Below, in pieces: positions 44,947 to 57,103 of a stretch of 64,000 nucleotides of DNA. Positions within the stretch are counted from its first letter, which is position 1, and every line of letters begins with the position of its first letter. The DNA lies in assembly GCF_027579695.1 (NCBI RefSeq), contig NC_083596.1:18427255-18491254 (forward strand). The letters are read 5' to 3'. Made by a program: the position numbers and the translations under genes. Under the pieces are notes generated by a model. That model made no database searches and had not been told where the DNA came from. It saw only the letters and a program-made list of their open reading frames with translations. This DNA comes from Neoarius graeffei (lineage: Eukaryota; Chordata; Actinopteri; Siluriformes; Ariidae).

Positions 44947-45549
44947 GATGCACCTTCTAAGCGTTTTAGGTACGTTTACATTTGGTGTTATGTCTGTGTG
45001 AGACTGTTACTTCCTGTTACAGCTCAGTTTTTACCTCAATCTTTTTTTTTTTTTTTTCTCTCCTCTTGAAGTTACAGGTTAAAAAAAAAATACACGCAGC
45101 TTTTCATGTAACTGAGAAACCAGAAAGCACAAAGTCCTCTGTCTTGAAGACTTTGATTCAACAGAGCTGTGGTATAAAAAGGCATAAAACAGATAATACA
45201 CACTTGGTGTATATTAACAAATCTTTTGGTCCTTTTTTTTTTTTTTTTGTTATTTAAAGGCTATTAGTTATGTCTGACATGGTGTTTTTTTTTTTTTTTT
45301 TTCCCCCCACTGTTCAGAATCCAAAGGCATTCTTTAGGCAGTACGGTGGACGGAGGGTTTGTTTAAACTGTACTGGATGTTCTTCACTTTCATACGTGGC
45401 AACAAAATGTCCAGAGCTGTGGTGGTGGGTGTTTTAGTCATCTGAACAGATTTTTATAGAATAAGAGGCTTTGGATGAAAAGAAATAAATATAAAAAGTA
45501 GTGGTGCAAATTGAGCATCGTGTAATCATGGCATGCATTGAATTAATTG

Positions 45550-45580
<31 letters not shown>

Positions 45581-47825
45581 ATAAATGGGTTTCAGTCCAA
45601 CTGGTCTGGCAGGATGGGTTTGGCTTTAGGTGGAGTGATTTGCTGTTTTAAATTTCTTCTGAAAATCCAAGCTGTAGCTTTATGTGCAGACTGGGGATAT
45701 GCGGAGTGGCTGGGGTTGTCTTGGAAAGCCTTGAAAAAGTGTACGCGTGTGTATGTTGTCAAACTCCAGCAATGTCTGGATGTTATGATGCAAGACTGTA
45801 ATTGTAATCATTCTAGAGATGCTGCTCCAGGCCATTTCCTGTTGCTCGGTCGCTCACTCTCGGTCTGTCTCTCACACAGAATGCTTATATAAAAAGCCTA
45901 ATGCGTTCATGTGTCTGGAATATTTTTGTGCTCAGTTATTCAGTCAGTCATTGTCAAAGGCGAAGCACCCAGTCCAGTATCGGTTCAGTGCACGCGCACA
46001 CACACCTATACACTCCCAAAGTAAACATGCATCACTCAAGATAACCGTTCCAAAAGGGCAAGAGCGCCTAGTGTTAAAGTTGATCATGTTTCCATGTATT
46101 TATTTATTTCAGCCAGGTGTGTTGGCGCATGTAGCTTTTACAGGTCCTGTAATGGGTAAAAAGTACCAGACCAGGGAATGTCTGGATCAGTAACAATACT
46201 GTGTCATGACGGTGATAAATCCCAGTACATCTAGTGGCTCAGAAGCATCCGTTAGAGATTAGGTTTTAGATTAGCGCAGAATTGAATCAGGGGAGCCACT
46301 CATTTAATCAGCAATGACAAAACTGCCAAGTCTGTCCCTCTCTTGCTGTTCTCCTGTATACGTCTCTTTCCTTATCTCTGATCAGTCGATATGTGCTCCT
46401 TTTTTTTTTTTTTTTTTTCCATTTTTCTGGATGAGCGAGCTTCTGTTCGAGATGACATTTTGCAAACGGCGGTGTGAGAATCGAAGGTTGTTCAAGTGCA
46501 ACCCAGCTCCATAAAACTAGAACAGGGCTGAGCATTTATTTGGCACCGAGATTTAAAGGTTTATGAATCCACTCGTGCTTTATCTGCCCTGAGCGTTTTG
46601 CTGATTTGGCCCCTGCAGTGTTATGAAAAGCCTCTGGGCTTCCCTTATCTCTGTCCTACAAACACCACAAGCACACATTACACCGACCGTACCACACAGT
46701 GACTGCTGTTGTCTGCTGATTAAAAAGAATGGAGAAGGAAAACATTGGTTAATTTATCAGACGTTTCTTTGCAGGCATCCACCCATGGACTTGTACATTT
46801 GCTCTGGCTTGTGTGTAACTTCCTGCTCTAATCGACTGCCAATGCGACAAGCCTTTTGTCGTTTTTCTCAAAAAGGCAATGTTTTGAATGAGAAACACTA
46901 CAACACGGGAAGGAATTATAATGTACCTACACGAAGCACACATCATCCCTCTTGGTAGATATGATGCAAGGCAGGGTTTGAGTAGGAGCGAGGCTGCTTT
47001 CTTCCTGGATTGCAATTTAGGTGTGTCTATAATGTCCAATTTTCATCATCTCTCATTATATCCGCACACAGGAAAGCTTGATCAGCACACCCGATTGAAG
47101 GGAAGAGTATTTGGGTGTGGATCGTTCAATTAAAGGGATACGCCAGCATTTGAAACCTACTTGCAATTACATGTTTCTAATCTTGTCTCGGTACTGTGAG
47201 AAGAGCAGAAAGCTTGTTTTTACTCCAAGCTCACTCAGACCAGTTGTTGAACTGTCGGATGTTTATGTAAAATGTCTTTTTGTAGAGCGTAATTTTTATA
47301 AACTTGATTCAAAATCTTCCAGTCCATCCATTTATAACCAAGATGTACAGTATTTCATATATCTGTTTCATCTGACGGTGGTTTGGAAGAGTGAGTAATG
47401 CTTTTTGTTATCGTTTTTGCACCTTGGTCACTTCAAAAGAGAGGAAAATAAGACCATTTATAGCTGCTATAATGTAAGTGATAACAGGAACTGACTTGTT
47501 TTGCAGCCCTTTCACAGCAATAAATGTAGCTATAAATGGCTAAAAATGATGCGTCATTCATTAATAGTTTAGGAATTGTAATCGTCAGTAAATACCTGTG
47601 GTGTAAGAAGGATAAAACCCTTCAGGGTGTGCTGTTATTGGAAAATAATCAACTTCTGGGTGACGTCGCTCCATGTCATGACTTGGTCATTAACTCTTGT
47701 ACACCTTATTGAGTTTGGGCTATTTATTTATTTTTGGCAGATTTCAACAACTGAGAAATTGTGTCTCACCACTTTTTAGTTATTCTGTTCTCCGTAACGG
47801 TTCTTATCCTTGATGAGCTCACATA
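44947..47825. other. FAM102A intron-like sequence, nothing recognised
   Basis: Several T runs of 15-20 bases (45043, 45233, 45285, 45559, 46400). No recognised gene, exon or terminal repeat over 2.9 kb. ORFs here have no motif. Confidence 0.5.
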
Positions 47826-47975
47826 CAGTACACTCTTAGAAAATAAAGTAGATTTTTGGAGCTTTAGTGTTGTAATGGCTTGTCACTGAGGCAGTACCCT
47901 CTAAGGTATTTATTTGTACCCTTAAAGGAGAACTGAAGGCGAGTTTCTTTTTTAAATCAAAATTCTATTTCTGGG

Positions 47976-49575
47976 GCGGCACGGTGGTGTAGTGGTTAGC
48001 GCTGTCGCCTCACAGCAAGAAGGTCCGGGTTCGAGCCCCGGGGCCGGCGAGGGCCTTTCTGTGTGGAGTTTGCATGTTCTCCCCGTGTCCGCGTGGGTTT
48101 CCTCTGGGTGCTCCGGTTTCCCCCACAGTCCAAAGACATGCAGGTTAGGTTAACTGGTGACTCTAAATTGACCGTAGGTGTGAATGTGAGTGTGAATGGT
48201 TATGTGTCAGCCCTGTGATGACCTGGCGACTTGTCCAGGGTGTACCCCGCCTTTCACTCGTAGTCAGCTGGGATAGACTCCAGCTTGCCTGCGACCCTGT
48301 AGAAGGATAAAGCAGTTATGCCGCTTTTCCACTACAAACGCGGCTGAGCCGTGCCGTGCTGAGTCGAGCTGAGCGGGGCTGTTGGAGTTGCATTTCGACT
48401 ACAACCGCGCTGAACCGTGCTGGCTGGAAGTGGGTGGACACATTGGGTGGAGTTAGCGAAAGTGGGTGGACGTCACGTGATGTCGTTAAGCAGCGCAAAC
48501 AGTGACATCAGTGACCGTGGCGGAACAAGTCAGAGCCGGGCCGGGGGCGGGGCAAATGACCGGGCCCTTTATTAAAGCTTATCATATCATTTTAGGCTAC
48601 AAAATGTCCGCAACTGCGGTGTTTACCAATTTCAACACTACCGGGTGCAACTATGTTATTTAGTACATCAAGTCCTTCAAACGAACATGTAACTCAGAAA
48701 CAAAAAACATTAGGATACTGTACATGGCTCATAATAAAACATCAATAGCCTATACTGCGCACATTATTTGAAGGGCATACGAATGAGCGCTCAGAGGCTG
48801 CAACGGTGACAGGAAGAGTCAGAAATAAAAGGAGGGCGGTGCAAACCTCACTGAATGCACTGTGTTTACCAATTTCAACACTACGGGGTGCAACTATGTT
48901 ATTTTGTACATTAAGTCCTTCAAACGAACATGTAACTCAGAAACAAAAAAACATTAGGTGACATACTGTACATGGCTCATAATAAAACATCAATAGCCTA
49001 CTGCGCGCATTATTTGAAGGCATACGACGAGCCTTGCGCTCCGCGAACTCGTCCACGATGCTCTGTATGTCACTGATTCAGTGATCTTTTAAGCGGTAGT
49101 CTCACGACCCGAATAGTAAACAATAAACATGGAGGACATGGAGTCGTTAGTGTTGCTGGTCTTGGTGCTGTGGCTTGTTGTCACCGACAACGCGGACAGA
49201 TACTGGCAAGAGCGTATAGATGAGGCGAGGCGCATAAGGCTTCAGAAATTCTCGTAATTCGTAATTATTCTTCTTCCGGGTTTGCGGTGTTTACAGATCC
49301 CAGCGCGCTCGCGGGGCGTGTGTGGGCATGTGAGGACACTCCTCCTCACCAATCAGTGCACAGGGGAGTGTCTGCTCACGCCCCCAGCCTCACTCGGCAC
49401 GGTTTGGCTCGCTTCAGCCCCACTCCAAAACGGTGCGAGTTTTAGGGGCTAAGCAGGGCTGAAGCGAGCTGAGTCGTGCTGGTTTTTGGTAGTCGAAACG
49501 CGAGCCGTGTCGGGCTGAAGCGAGCTGAAGTGAGCTGAAAAAGGGTAGTGGAAAAGGGCCATTAGAGATGAGATG
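47976..49575 (+). mobile_element. SINE-1, copy 7, split by an insertion in its tail
   Basis: Body 47976-48318, tail 49562-49575. AAATTCTATTTCT before (47962-47974) and after (about 49576-49588) is an exact target duplication across the insertion. Confidence 0.9.
48319..49561. mobile_element. Harbinger-like element, 1243 bp, TTA TSD
   Basis: Ends TGCCGCTTTTCCACTAC and GTAGTGGAAAAGGGCCA, TTA at 48316-48318 and 49562-49564. Rich in AGCTGAG/CGAGCTGA subrepeats near both ends. Holds a direct repeat (CCAATTTCAACACTAC at 48626 and 48867, plus flanking sequence). No transposase recognised. Confidence 0.8.
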
Positions 49576-49947
49576 AAATTCTATTTCTTATTTTAAGTAT
49601 CAGAATGCATTTTTGATCGCTATTTTGTCACTGCTATAGCAAGTTATGAGTGTTTGAAATATGTTATGTAATATATCAGTCCATATGTCAAAGCGATGGC
49701 CGTAAACGAGATTTGTTGAGACCGGTGTGAGACATCATAGGACGGAAGTAAAACGTACAGCGGAAATCAAAGCGGCCAACGTTGTCAAAAGACGCGTGCG
49801 GTCTCTTTCGAATGCTGACATAATCAAGCTGGAAGTTTTGTTTTGGTAGCACTTGACATTTCGAAGTCGCGCACAAGTCTCGTGAAGACCGCGTGGATAA
49901 AACGAACTAAATTCAACATGGCTAAAAACCGAATGGGCCGAGAAGTC

Positions 49948-50320
49948 TCATCTCATTATCTGTAGCCGCTTTATCCTGTTCTACAGGGTCGCAGGCAAGC
50001 TGGAGCCTATCCCAGCTGACTACGGGCGAAAGGCGGGGTACACCCTGGACAAGTCGCCAGGTCATCACAGGGCTGACACATAGACACAGACAACCATTCA
50101 CACTCACATTCACACCTACGGTCAATTTAGAGCCACCAGTTAACCTAACCTGCATGTCTTTGGACTGTGGGGGAAACCGGAGCACCTGGAGGAAACCCAC
50201 GCGGACATGGGGAGAACATGCAAACTCCACACAGAAAGGCCCTCGCCGGCCCCGGGGCTCGAACCCGGACCTTCTTGTTGTGAAGCGACAGCGCTAACCA
50301 CTACACCACCGTGCCGCCCT
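49948..50320 (-). mobile_element. SINE-1, copy 8
   Basis: Full length. Flanks GGCCGAGAAGT and GGCCGATAAGT differ at one base. Confidence 0.92.
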
Positions 50321-50615
50321 AGGCCGATAAGTATAATATTTAATTGCAATTAGTTGCCAATATGAGTCACGATATAAGGTTACTAAAACTGAAAACGTAA
50401 TTTAACATGTTAATTAAGAAAGAAAGCAAGTTTAAAAATGACTTCAGTTCTCCTTTAAGATGCTGCTTTGGAACGTGTATGTTTTTAGCCCTTAAAAGGT
50501 ACACCGTTACCTTGAGGTCCAGTAATGAGCCCTAAGGGGGTACATTAGTGTAGATTTGTACCTTGGGGTACAGAAATGGACTCTTACTGTACCCCTATTT
50601 CTGATGGTGTACATA

Positions 50616-51262
50616 CAGATATGGTGGATAGAGAAGAGGAGGACAAAATGCTGCAGTATCCCTTTAACCAAACAAAGCAAAAATGATCCCTGAAAGAACA
50701 CACCCAAGCAATCACAGCTCTGTTTTGGGGTTAGGAATTTGACCTCTGTGGAGTCGCAATTAGCCTCGGGAAGCTGTTATTTTTCCCCTCTTTTGGTGTG
50801 TGCGTGTGTCCCACTACCCTTAAAGTTCCTCCAGTTTATATATTCCTTTACACTTCTTTCCTGTGAGGGAGTTTGAGCCCATAATCCTGGCATCCTCTGG
50901 CTGAAAATATCTTGGGCTGAGTGTTCACTATAGACTGTGTGAACCTTTGAGCCGGATGTGTCTTTTTATGTAAGATGTAGATTAAGGGTTTATTGAGCAG
51001 TATAAAGGAGCAGGTCTTATTGGTGAACTATGCTGTGAGATTGGATTTCAGTTTGCTCCACCTGCTATTATAGTAAGGAGATAATTCGTAGTAGTGATAA
51101 TAATAAAAAATAATAGCTCATATAATGACTCATAATAACCTTGTTGGGTTCATTTCAACACTGCTTTATTCACTATATGCTGAGACAGTGATGCCTCAGA
51201 ACTCGTGCAAAGACTAAACTCGTTGTAAATGAATGCGAAGTTTAGCACAGCTCAAGATACAG
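50616..51262. other. Intron-like sequence, nothing recognised
   Basis: No gene or repeat structure identified. Confidence 0.45.
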
Positions 51263-51276
51263 TATTTCTCAAGTCT

Positions 51277-51649
51277 CCTCTGATTATCTCTATCCGCTTT
51301 ATCCTGTTCTACAGGGTCACAGGCAAGCTGGAGCCTATCCCAGCTGACTACGGGCGAAAGGCGGGGTACACCCTGGACAAGTCGCCAGGTCATCACAGGG
51401 CTGACACATAGACACAGACAACCATTCACACTCACATTCACACCTACGGTCAATTTAGAGTCACCAGTTAACCTAACCTGCATGTCTTTGGACTGTGGGG
51501 GAAACCGGAGCACCCGGAGGAAACCCACGCGGACACGGGGAGAACATGCAAACTCCGCACAGAAAGGCCCTCGCTGGCCACGGGGCTCGAACCCGGACCT
51601 TCTTGCTGTGAGGCGACAGCGCTAACCACTACACCACCGTGCCGCCCCA
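51277..51649 (-). mobile_element. SINE-1, copy 9
   Basis: Full length. ATTTCTCAAGTCT at 51264-51276 and 51650-51662 is an exact 13-bp duplication. Confidence 0.95.
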
Positions 51650-51907
51650 ATTTCTCAAGTCTCTCTCATTTATATAAATAAATATATATAAATTTTATCC
51701 ATGCAGGTCACTTTGTCACCTTCTAATTCAATGGTTTTTGTGGCTACTGCCTCAGAGGCGGTAGCCACTATGCCTTCTTGCTGTAAGAGTGTAACAGTTG
51801 TGCACTGCGCATACGCATAAGGATTCCAATAGCGCATGAGCATTACAATCACCAGAACGGTGAATCGTGATATGAACAGTTGATCTCGTGTTATCATCGT
51901 GTTGTAA

Positions 51908-52426
51908 AGGCCAATTTATGCTGACAACGCAGTCCTCGCAGATGGCGTCTGCGTAGCCCCCCCCCCCCCCCCCTCGCAGACGCTCTGCGCGCACCTCCCA
52001 AAAATTGTGACCACCGCAGAAGCCTCGCAGACAGCGTCGCAGACAAGAGGGCTCTGATTGGTCCACTCTACATCCGCTGTACACGCACTTCCGCTTCCCT
52101 ACTTTCCCGGCTTGGTTTGTTTTCACTCCCGCCATTTTTAAAAACACGAGCCAAGATGGAGCAGCACGAAGAGCGGTTGATCGAGGAAGTGAGAAAGTAC
52201 GTACATCTATACGACTCCAGTTCTAGTCATTAGAAGTAACCGGAGGATAAACACTCCACTAACCACACCCACCAACTATTCCTAGCGATTTCGCGACTTC
52301 GCGCCCCCTTGCGTTGTGGCGGTGAATAACATCGCGCACGCCTATTACTCCCCGCTCAACGATAAATTACAACTGTCTGCGAAAAGGTATCTGCGAAAGC
52401 CTTGTCGCAAGAGCATGCAGAACCCC
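51908..52426 (+). mobile_element. Harbinger-like mini-element, copy 2
   Basis: Near-identical to 42578-43092, with a longer C run (51957-51973). The flanks TAA (51905-51907) and TTA (52427-52429) fit the TWA pattern loosely. The MADF-like start is at 52156-52233, ended by TAG. Confidence 0.75.
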
Positions 52427-52429
52427 TTA

Positions 52430-53139
52430 GACTCAGTGACTTGAACCCATTTCAAGACTAACAGCTGTGACACAGCTGTAAAGCTTCCCGAAAGCTTCAG
52501 TTTCACGAATTTACTGAAAGTTTCTGTTTTACAAGGAAAATGTGACTATAGCATTGCGGTGACCAATCTGACCCAAATACACAAATTTTATATAATCAGC
52601 ATCAGCCATCCAAGAGGAGTTATCTGTTTAAAACCCACTTTAAACAAACCCTGGAAAAAGAGCAGGCCCAGTTAAATGACCCAAATAACTTACTGATGTT
52701 TTGATTGTGTTAAACTTGAGCCGTTTCGAGATGCCTGCGATACTTGAATCGAAACAGCTGGAGTTCTTTTGAAGAGCCGGGCAATTTTCAAATTGTCATC
52801 TCTGCTGTGTTGTTTAGCAGTCTGCTGTGTTTCTTTCTTTCTTTTTTCTTCCTTCTCTTTCTCTCTCTGTAATATGGGACTGTTTGTTATTCTGCATAAA
52901 GAAAGGGAAAGCTTGATCAAGCCTGAGAGTCTGGAAGCCAGCGCCAAAGACAAGTAGGTTAAATGTAGTCCTGGGGGAATAGAAGGAGAAGAGGAGAAGG
53001 CAGAGATTGTGTATTTAACTCTCCCTTTTCAACTTTAGCACAACTTTTTGGCTCTTATTACACGCAAATAGTATTCTTGTTACTGTAAAAATAGTTGCAT
53101 TATAAAGTATCTTGCTTGACCGGAGAAACTGCTCATGGT
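52430..53139. other. Intron-like sequence, nothing recognised
   Basis: A TTTC-rich stretch at 52830-52866. No exon or terminal repeat identified. Confidence 0.45.
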
Positions 53140-54020
53140 TTAAAGGGGAACTGAAGTCATTTTTAAACTTGCTTTATTTCTTAATTAATGTGTTATTCAG
53201 TTACGTTTTCGGTTTTATTAACCTTGTATCACGACTCGTATTGGCATATTATATTACACTTATCGGCCTTTTTGGTTTTTAGCCACGTTGAATGTAGTTC
53301 GTTTGGTCCACGGCAGGCGTCGCTTTATCCACGTGATCTTCACGAGACTCGTGCGAGACTTCAAACGTGAAGTGTCAGCGCCGCCATTTTGAAAACTGTT
53401 CACACAGCAGCCAGATCACCATACAGTATCATTCCAATTTAGGTTAATTTCAAGATTTGCCAGCTTCATCAGTGATGGAGATTATTCCATATGACTTCGA
53501 ACCAATGTGGAGTAGAGAAGAGTTGGAAAGACTGCAGGAGAAGGACTAGTCTGTTGCGCTGGTATTTTACGTCATTACTGTTGCACAATTAAAACGTGCC
53601 AGATCAGGCGGCTGGTGGGATTTCAAAATAAATACATGTATGTATGTAGTTTTGCGATAAATACATATTATACTTGAGCACATTTCCCACACAATCCTCA
53701 CTAAGGTTTCGGACAGCACTACAAAATGGTGTCCCCACTATATAGTGCCCTATATAGTGAGTAGGGAGCGATTTCGGACACAGGGAAAACTTCCGGCTTG
53801 ATTACGTCAGCATTCGAAAGTGGGCGCGCGTGTCTTTTGACAATGTTGGCAGATGTTGGTCACTTTGATTTCCGCTGTATATTTTACTTCCATCCTACGA
53901 TGTCTTGCACAGGTCTCGGCGAATCTCATTTACGGCCATTGCTTTGACATAGGGACTGATGGTGTATTTCAAACACTCATAACTTGCTATAGCTGTCAGA
54001 AATGCATTCCTGTATTTTAA

Positions 54021-55073
54021 AGGTCCCATGGCATGGTGGTTTGTTGATGCTTTGAACGGGCTCGTGGAGGTTTCCGGATGTTATATCCGCAGCCTTTCTC
54101 GAAATGAACCCTCGGCACGTAGATATAGCCTCCTGGGAGAAAGCCCCATTTCAGCCCTTTTCCCAGTGCGTCGTTTTGCTAATGAGAAGCAGGAGGCGGG
54201 GAAGGGTAGAGGGTGGGGGAGGGGCTTGACCAAGCTGCGGGCATGCTACCTGTGTGTGAACAGTAGCAATGGCAGGTCAAGCAACAGTCCAAGCTTTCGC
54301 TTTTGACCTGGAGTCCGACCCTGGTTTTGTAGCGCAGATTACCTGGCTAACTGCAGGAAGCGGTTAGCTGCACAGCTAATGTAGCCATTGCAAGGCTAAC
54401 GTGGCATCGATTTTAAAACACGGCAAAACGACTTAACAGTTATACACTTACTTGTTCGGTGTTTGTGGCTGATGCGGCAGGGATGCTTGGTACGGACCCA
54501 GGCTTCAGTAACAGTTGATGTGCAAAACCTGCCCTGTACTGTCCCAAGTTGTGGAAACATTCATCAGGAAAATGCTTCCGACAAACATACACCGTCTTAG
54601 GTAGACTCGGCGGCGTATTATTGAAGTAAATAAAATTAAGCCACTGCGTCTTCAGGGGCTCTCCCGTCGGCAGTAAAAACAGACTCCTTTCTGTGTTGTC
54701 ACATCCATGTACAGCGCAATTTCCATGTTTCGCTCGCTTAGGTGATGCCATGTTGTTGTGTCCTCTATGGTCTCCTCACTACAAAATTGAAGTGATGTAT
54801 CTGTGGTGGCAACTTTTGAGCTGGGCGGGCAATCCATACAGTTGGTGGGAATCCAGAGGGGGGGGGCGTGGGGATCATCTCCCTTGCTGACGTAGCAAAG
54901 GGAAGAGCTTATCAACACGCCATTTTGACGTGCCATTCTCAAATGTTGACAAAGGGTGGGCATAGTTTGGTTTACACATTATGACATTTCTAGCCACTGG
55001 GGTGACTTAAGAAGGTCAGAGGAACTCATTTTAACGTTAAACCTCAAAGTGAAAATTTCATGCCATGGGACCT
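54021..55073 (-). mobile_element. Kolobok-like element, 1053 bp, with THAP ORF
   Basis: Ends AGGTCCCATGGCAT and ATGCCATGGGACCT, TTAA at 54017-54020 and 55074-55077, with a THAP ORF on the minus strand. No catalytic domain left. Confidence 0.85.
54440..54751 (-). CDS. THAP-domain ORF of a Kolobok-like element
   Basis: A 103-residue undamaged frame starting MASPKRAKHGNCAVHGCDNT. The C2CH pattern of THAP is present in order: CAVHGC, then WLNFIYF (conserved Trp), then VCRKHFPDECF (Cys-x2-His followed by Phe). The tail LLLKPGSVPSIP fits the AVPS-like end of THAP domains (here GSVPSIP). THAP binds the transposon termini. Either a splice donor after the domain or a deletion separates it from the lost transposase. 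It lies in FAM102A intron 1 in antisense direction. Confidence 0.8.
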   Translation of the reverse strand: MASPKRAKHGNCAVHGCDNTERSLFLLPTGEPLKTQWLNFIYFNNTPPSLPKTVYVCRKHFPDECFHNLGQYRAGFAHQLLLKPGSVPSIPAASATNTEQVSV

Positions 55074-55196
55074 TTAATAAAATGAGAAATAGACTTTTGC
55101 CTTCAGTTCCCCTTTAAGCTATACAAAGTAGTGCAAAGGAATGATGGCTCCAAGCATGCAAACAAAGATGGACAGAACTCCTCCTCCTGTTGTCTT

Positions 55197-56153
55197 TACT
55201 TGCTCCTTTTGTTCAATCACGGGTTGTGCAAAGGTCAAGGTTCATATGTCAAATTGACAGTGTTCCATGTCTTCCCAAGTCTTGGTTTGTTGAGTTGCGA
55301 TTGTGGAGGCGATTTCTTGGGTAACCCTCTCTACCCTTCCCCCGTTTCACACCTCCAGGACCACCATCATCCCCATTTGGGTTTAAAAAACCCTTAGGGT
55401 GCTCCTGTTAGCACTCTGTCCAACAGTCGCAAGAAGTCTGTTTTATCCATCATTGTCCGTCTTATCTGCTGGGCATCCATACCCAACAGATTCTCGACCT
55501 TGGTCAATCTTTGTGATCTGACATCAAAGAGAAGTTGTTTTTGCAAGCAGTCATTGCCCATCCTACATAAGTTGCTGTTTGGAACATGTCCGCTTAATAG
55601 GTGGGGTCCAGTTTAAAGGAATACCCTGGCATTGTTGAATTGTATCCACTGTATGTGTAGCATATGCATGATTTCCATCCGGAGCGACATGCAACACACC
55701 CAGAGCAGCCTAGGGAGCAGTTGGGGGTTCGGTGCCTTGCTCAAAGGCACTTTAGCCATTCCTGCTGGTCCAGGGAATCAAACCAATGACCTGGTCCCAA
55801 AGCTGTTTCTCTGACCATTTATAACATTAGCTTGTTGATTTTCGCTGGCTAGATTAATTGCCTTGGATTAAGTCGGGTTGCAGGGGAGAGGGAGTTGGAC
55901 AGGGAGCGGGACAGGGGAGAGCGACTGTTGGACAGAGTGCTAACAGGAGCACCCTAAGGGTTTTTTAAACCCAAATGGGGATGATGATGATGATGGTGGT
56001 GGTCCTGGAGGTGTGAAACGGGGGAAGGGTAGAGAGGATTACCCAAGAATTGCCTCCACAATCGCAACTCAACAAACCAAGACTTGGGACATGGAACACT
56101 GTCAATTTGACATATGAACCTTGACTTTTGCACAACCCGTGATTTGAGCATGT
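55197..56153. repeat. Large inverted repeat with a V-SINE in the loop
   Basis: Arms about 55199-55435 and 55918-56150 are inverted copies (left CCCTTAGGGTGCTCCTGTTA, right TAACAGGAGCACCCTAAGGG). The right arm has extra GAT/GGT triplets. The spacer of about 480 bases holds a V-SINE. Foldback-type; family unknown. Confidence 0.85.
55676..55826 (-). mobile_element. V-SINE copy in the inverted-repeat spacer
   Basis: Minus-strand B-box-like GGTTTGATTCCCTGG and body TTGAGCAAGGCACCGAAC to TCGCTCCGGAT. The head is degraded. Confidence 0.78.
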
Positions 56154-56270
56154 TTTTTGTATTGTGTCGGAATGATCAATAGTAGCTCATCTTCAAGCAT
56201 AATATATTGGGTAAGAGCCTGTACATTCACTCATATAGCCTTGTCTATAGATATTTTTACTTGTCTGGCC

Positions 56271-57095
56271 TAGGGATGGCGAAAACTTAAAAAAAAATCT
56301 TGACCGACCACCGAGCCTCATTAGCCGGTTAAAGTCGGTTAACCTATGAGTTTAAACAGGAATGCAAACGGCGCGCCTTTTAGCGGATGCCGCCTTTTTC
56401 ACGGCTGAATCGTGCAAAGATCCGATATTTTTATTTATTTTTTTTTTTTTAGGGGGGGCGTTGGAGTGTCTGAATAATTTCATCAGAGTAAATTCTGTAC
56501 GCTCAAAGGAAAGCAATCGGATCTGCACGATTCAGCCGTGAAAAAGTCGGCATCTGCGCCTTTAGTTTGTGTGGAGAGATATGATCTGCAATAGCATGCA
56601 TTGTTGGCTACAGACCGAAACATACTTTCAGAATGCACTGGCCAAGGCAGGACTAAACTCCATGTGCCTTCTAATAATAATTTTAAAAAAAATAGTAATT
56701 TGTAAGCTAAAAAGCCTGTGTCTACACTTTTTTTTTATTTTTATTTTTTCTTTTCTTTCGCCGAGTGGCAGCTGTGCTCAACTGGGGCGGGACATGACTG
56801 AATGGGTGTTTATTTGTTAGCTGTCTTTAACTGGGGCGGGACATGACTGAATGGGTGTTTTTCTGATTTGTCAGCTGTCTTTAACTGGGGCAGGAGGGCG
56901 GGACATGACTGAATGGGTGTTTCTGATTCGTCAGCTGTCATCCTTACACCGCATGGCACGCCCCAAGCGTTTACAACACAGAATTCCAAGTCCTCCGCTC
57001 CAAAATCGGCAGCTTCAAAATTATTGATTTTTTTTTTTTTAACCGACAACCCCAAAAAAATTAACCGGTTGACGTTGATTTGGTTAACATCCCTA
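56271..57095. mobile_element. hAT-like element, perfect 8-bp TSD
   Basis: Ends TAGGGATGGCGAAAACTT and TTTGGTTAACATCCCTA, GTCTGGCC at 56263-56270 and 57096-57103. Inside, an inverted pair (GGCTGAATCGTGC at 56403 and GCACGATTCAGCC at 56526) and three tandem units of about 55 bp (56768-56940). Confidence 0.9.
56768..56940. repeat. Three tandem units of about 55 bp
   Basis: Each unit has AACTGGGGCGGGACATGACT and GAATGGGTGTTT followed by CAGCTGTCTTT or similar. The third unit has a GCAGGAGG insertion. Confidence 0.85.
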
Positions 57096-57103
57096 GTCTG
57101 GCC

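Larger units (their letters stand above)
47926..50454 (-). mobile_element. TTAA MITE family, copy 2, heavily interrupted
   Basis: Ends AGGAGAACTGAAGG and CTTCAGTTCTCCT, flanked by TTAA. It holds a plus SINE (47976), which holds a Harbinger-like element, and a separate minus SINE (49948). Confidence 0.85.
47826..50615 (+). mobile_element. MITE of the 17488 family, split by a four-element nest
   Basis: The left part 47826-47925 (GTACACTCTTAGAAAATAAA) and right part 50455-50615 (ends CCCTATTTCTGATGGTGTAC) resemble 17488-17747 read as one. TTAA 47922-47925 and 50455-50458 are the insertion point of the next layer. Confidence 0.7.
53144..55113 (+). mobile_element. TTAA MITE family, copy 3, with Kolobok-like insertion
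   Basis: Ends AGGGGAACTGAAGTCA and CTTCAGTTCCCCT, TTAA at 53140-53143 and 55114-55117. The insertion at 54021-55073 sits at TTAATAAAATGAGAAATAGA, which is uninterrupted in copy 1 (about 41051-41068). Confidence 0.9.
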
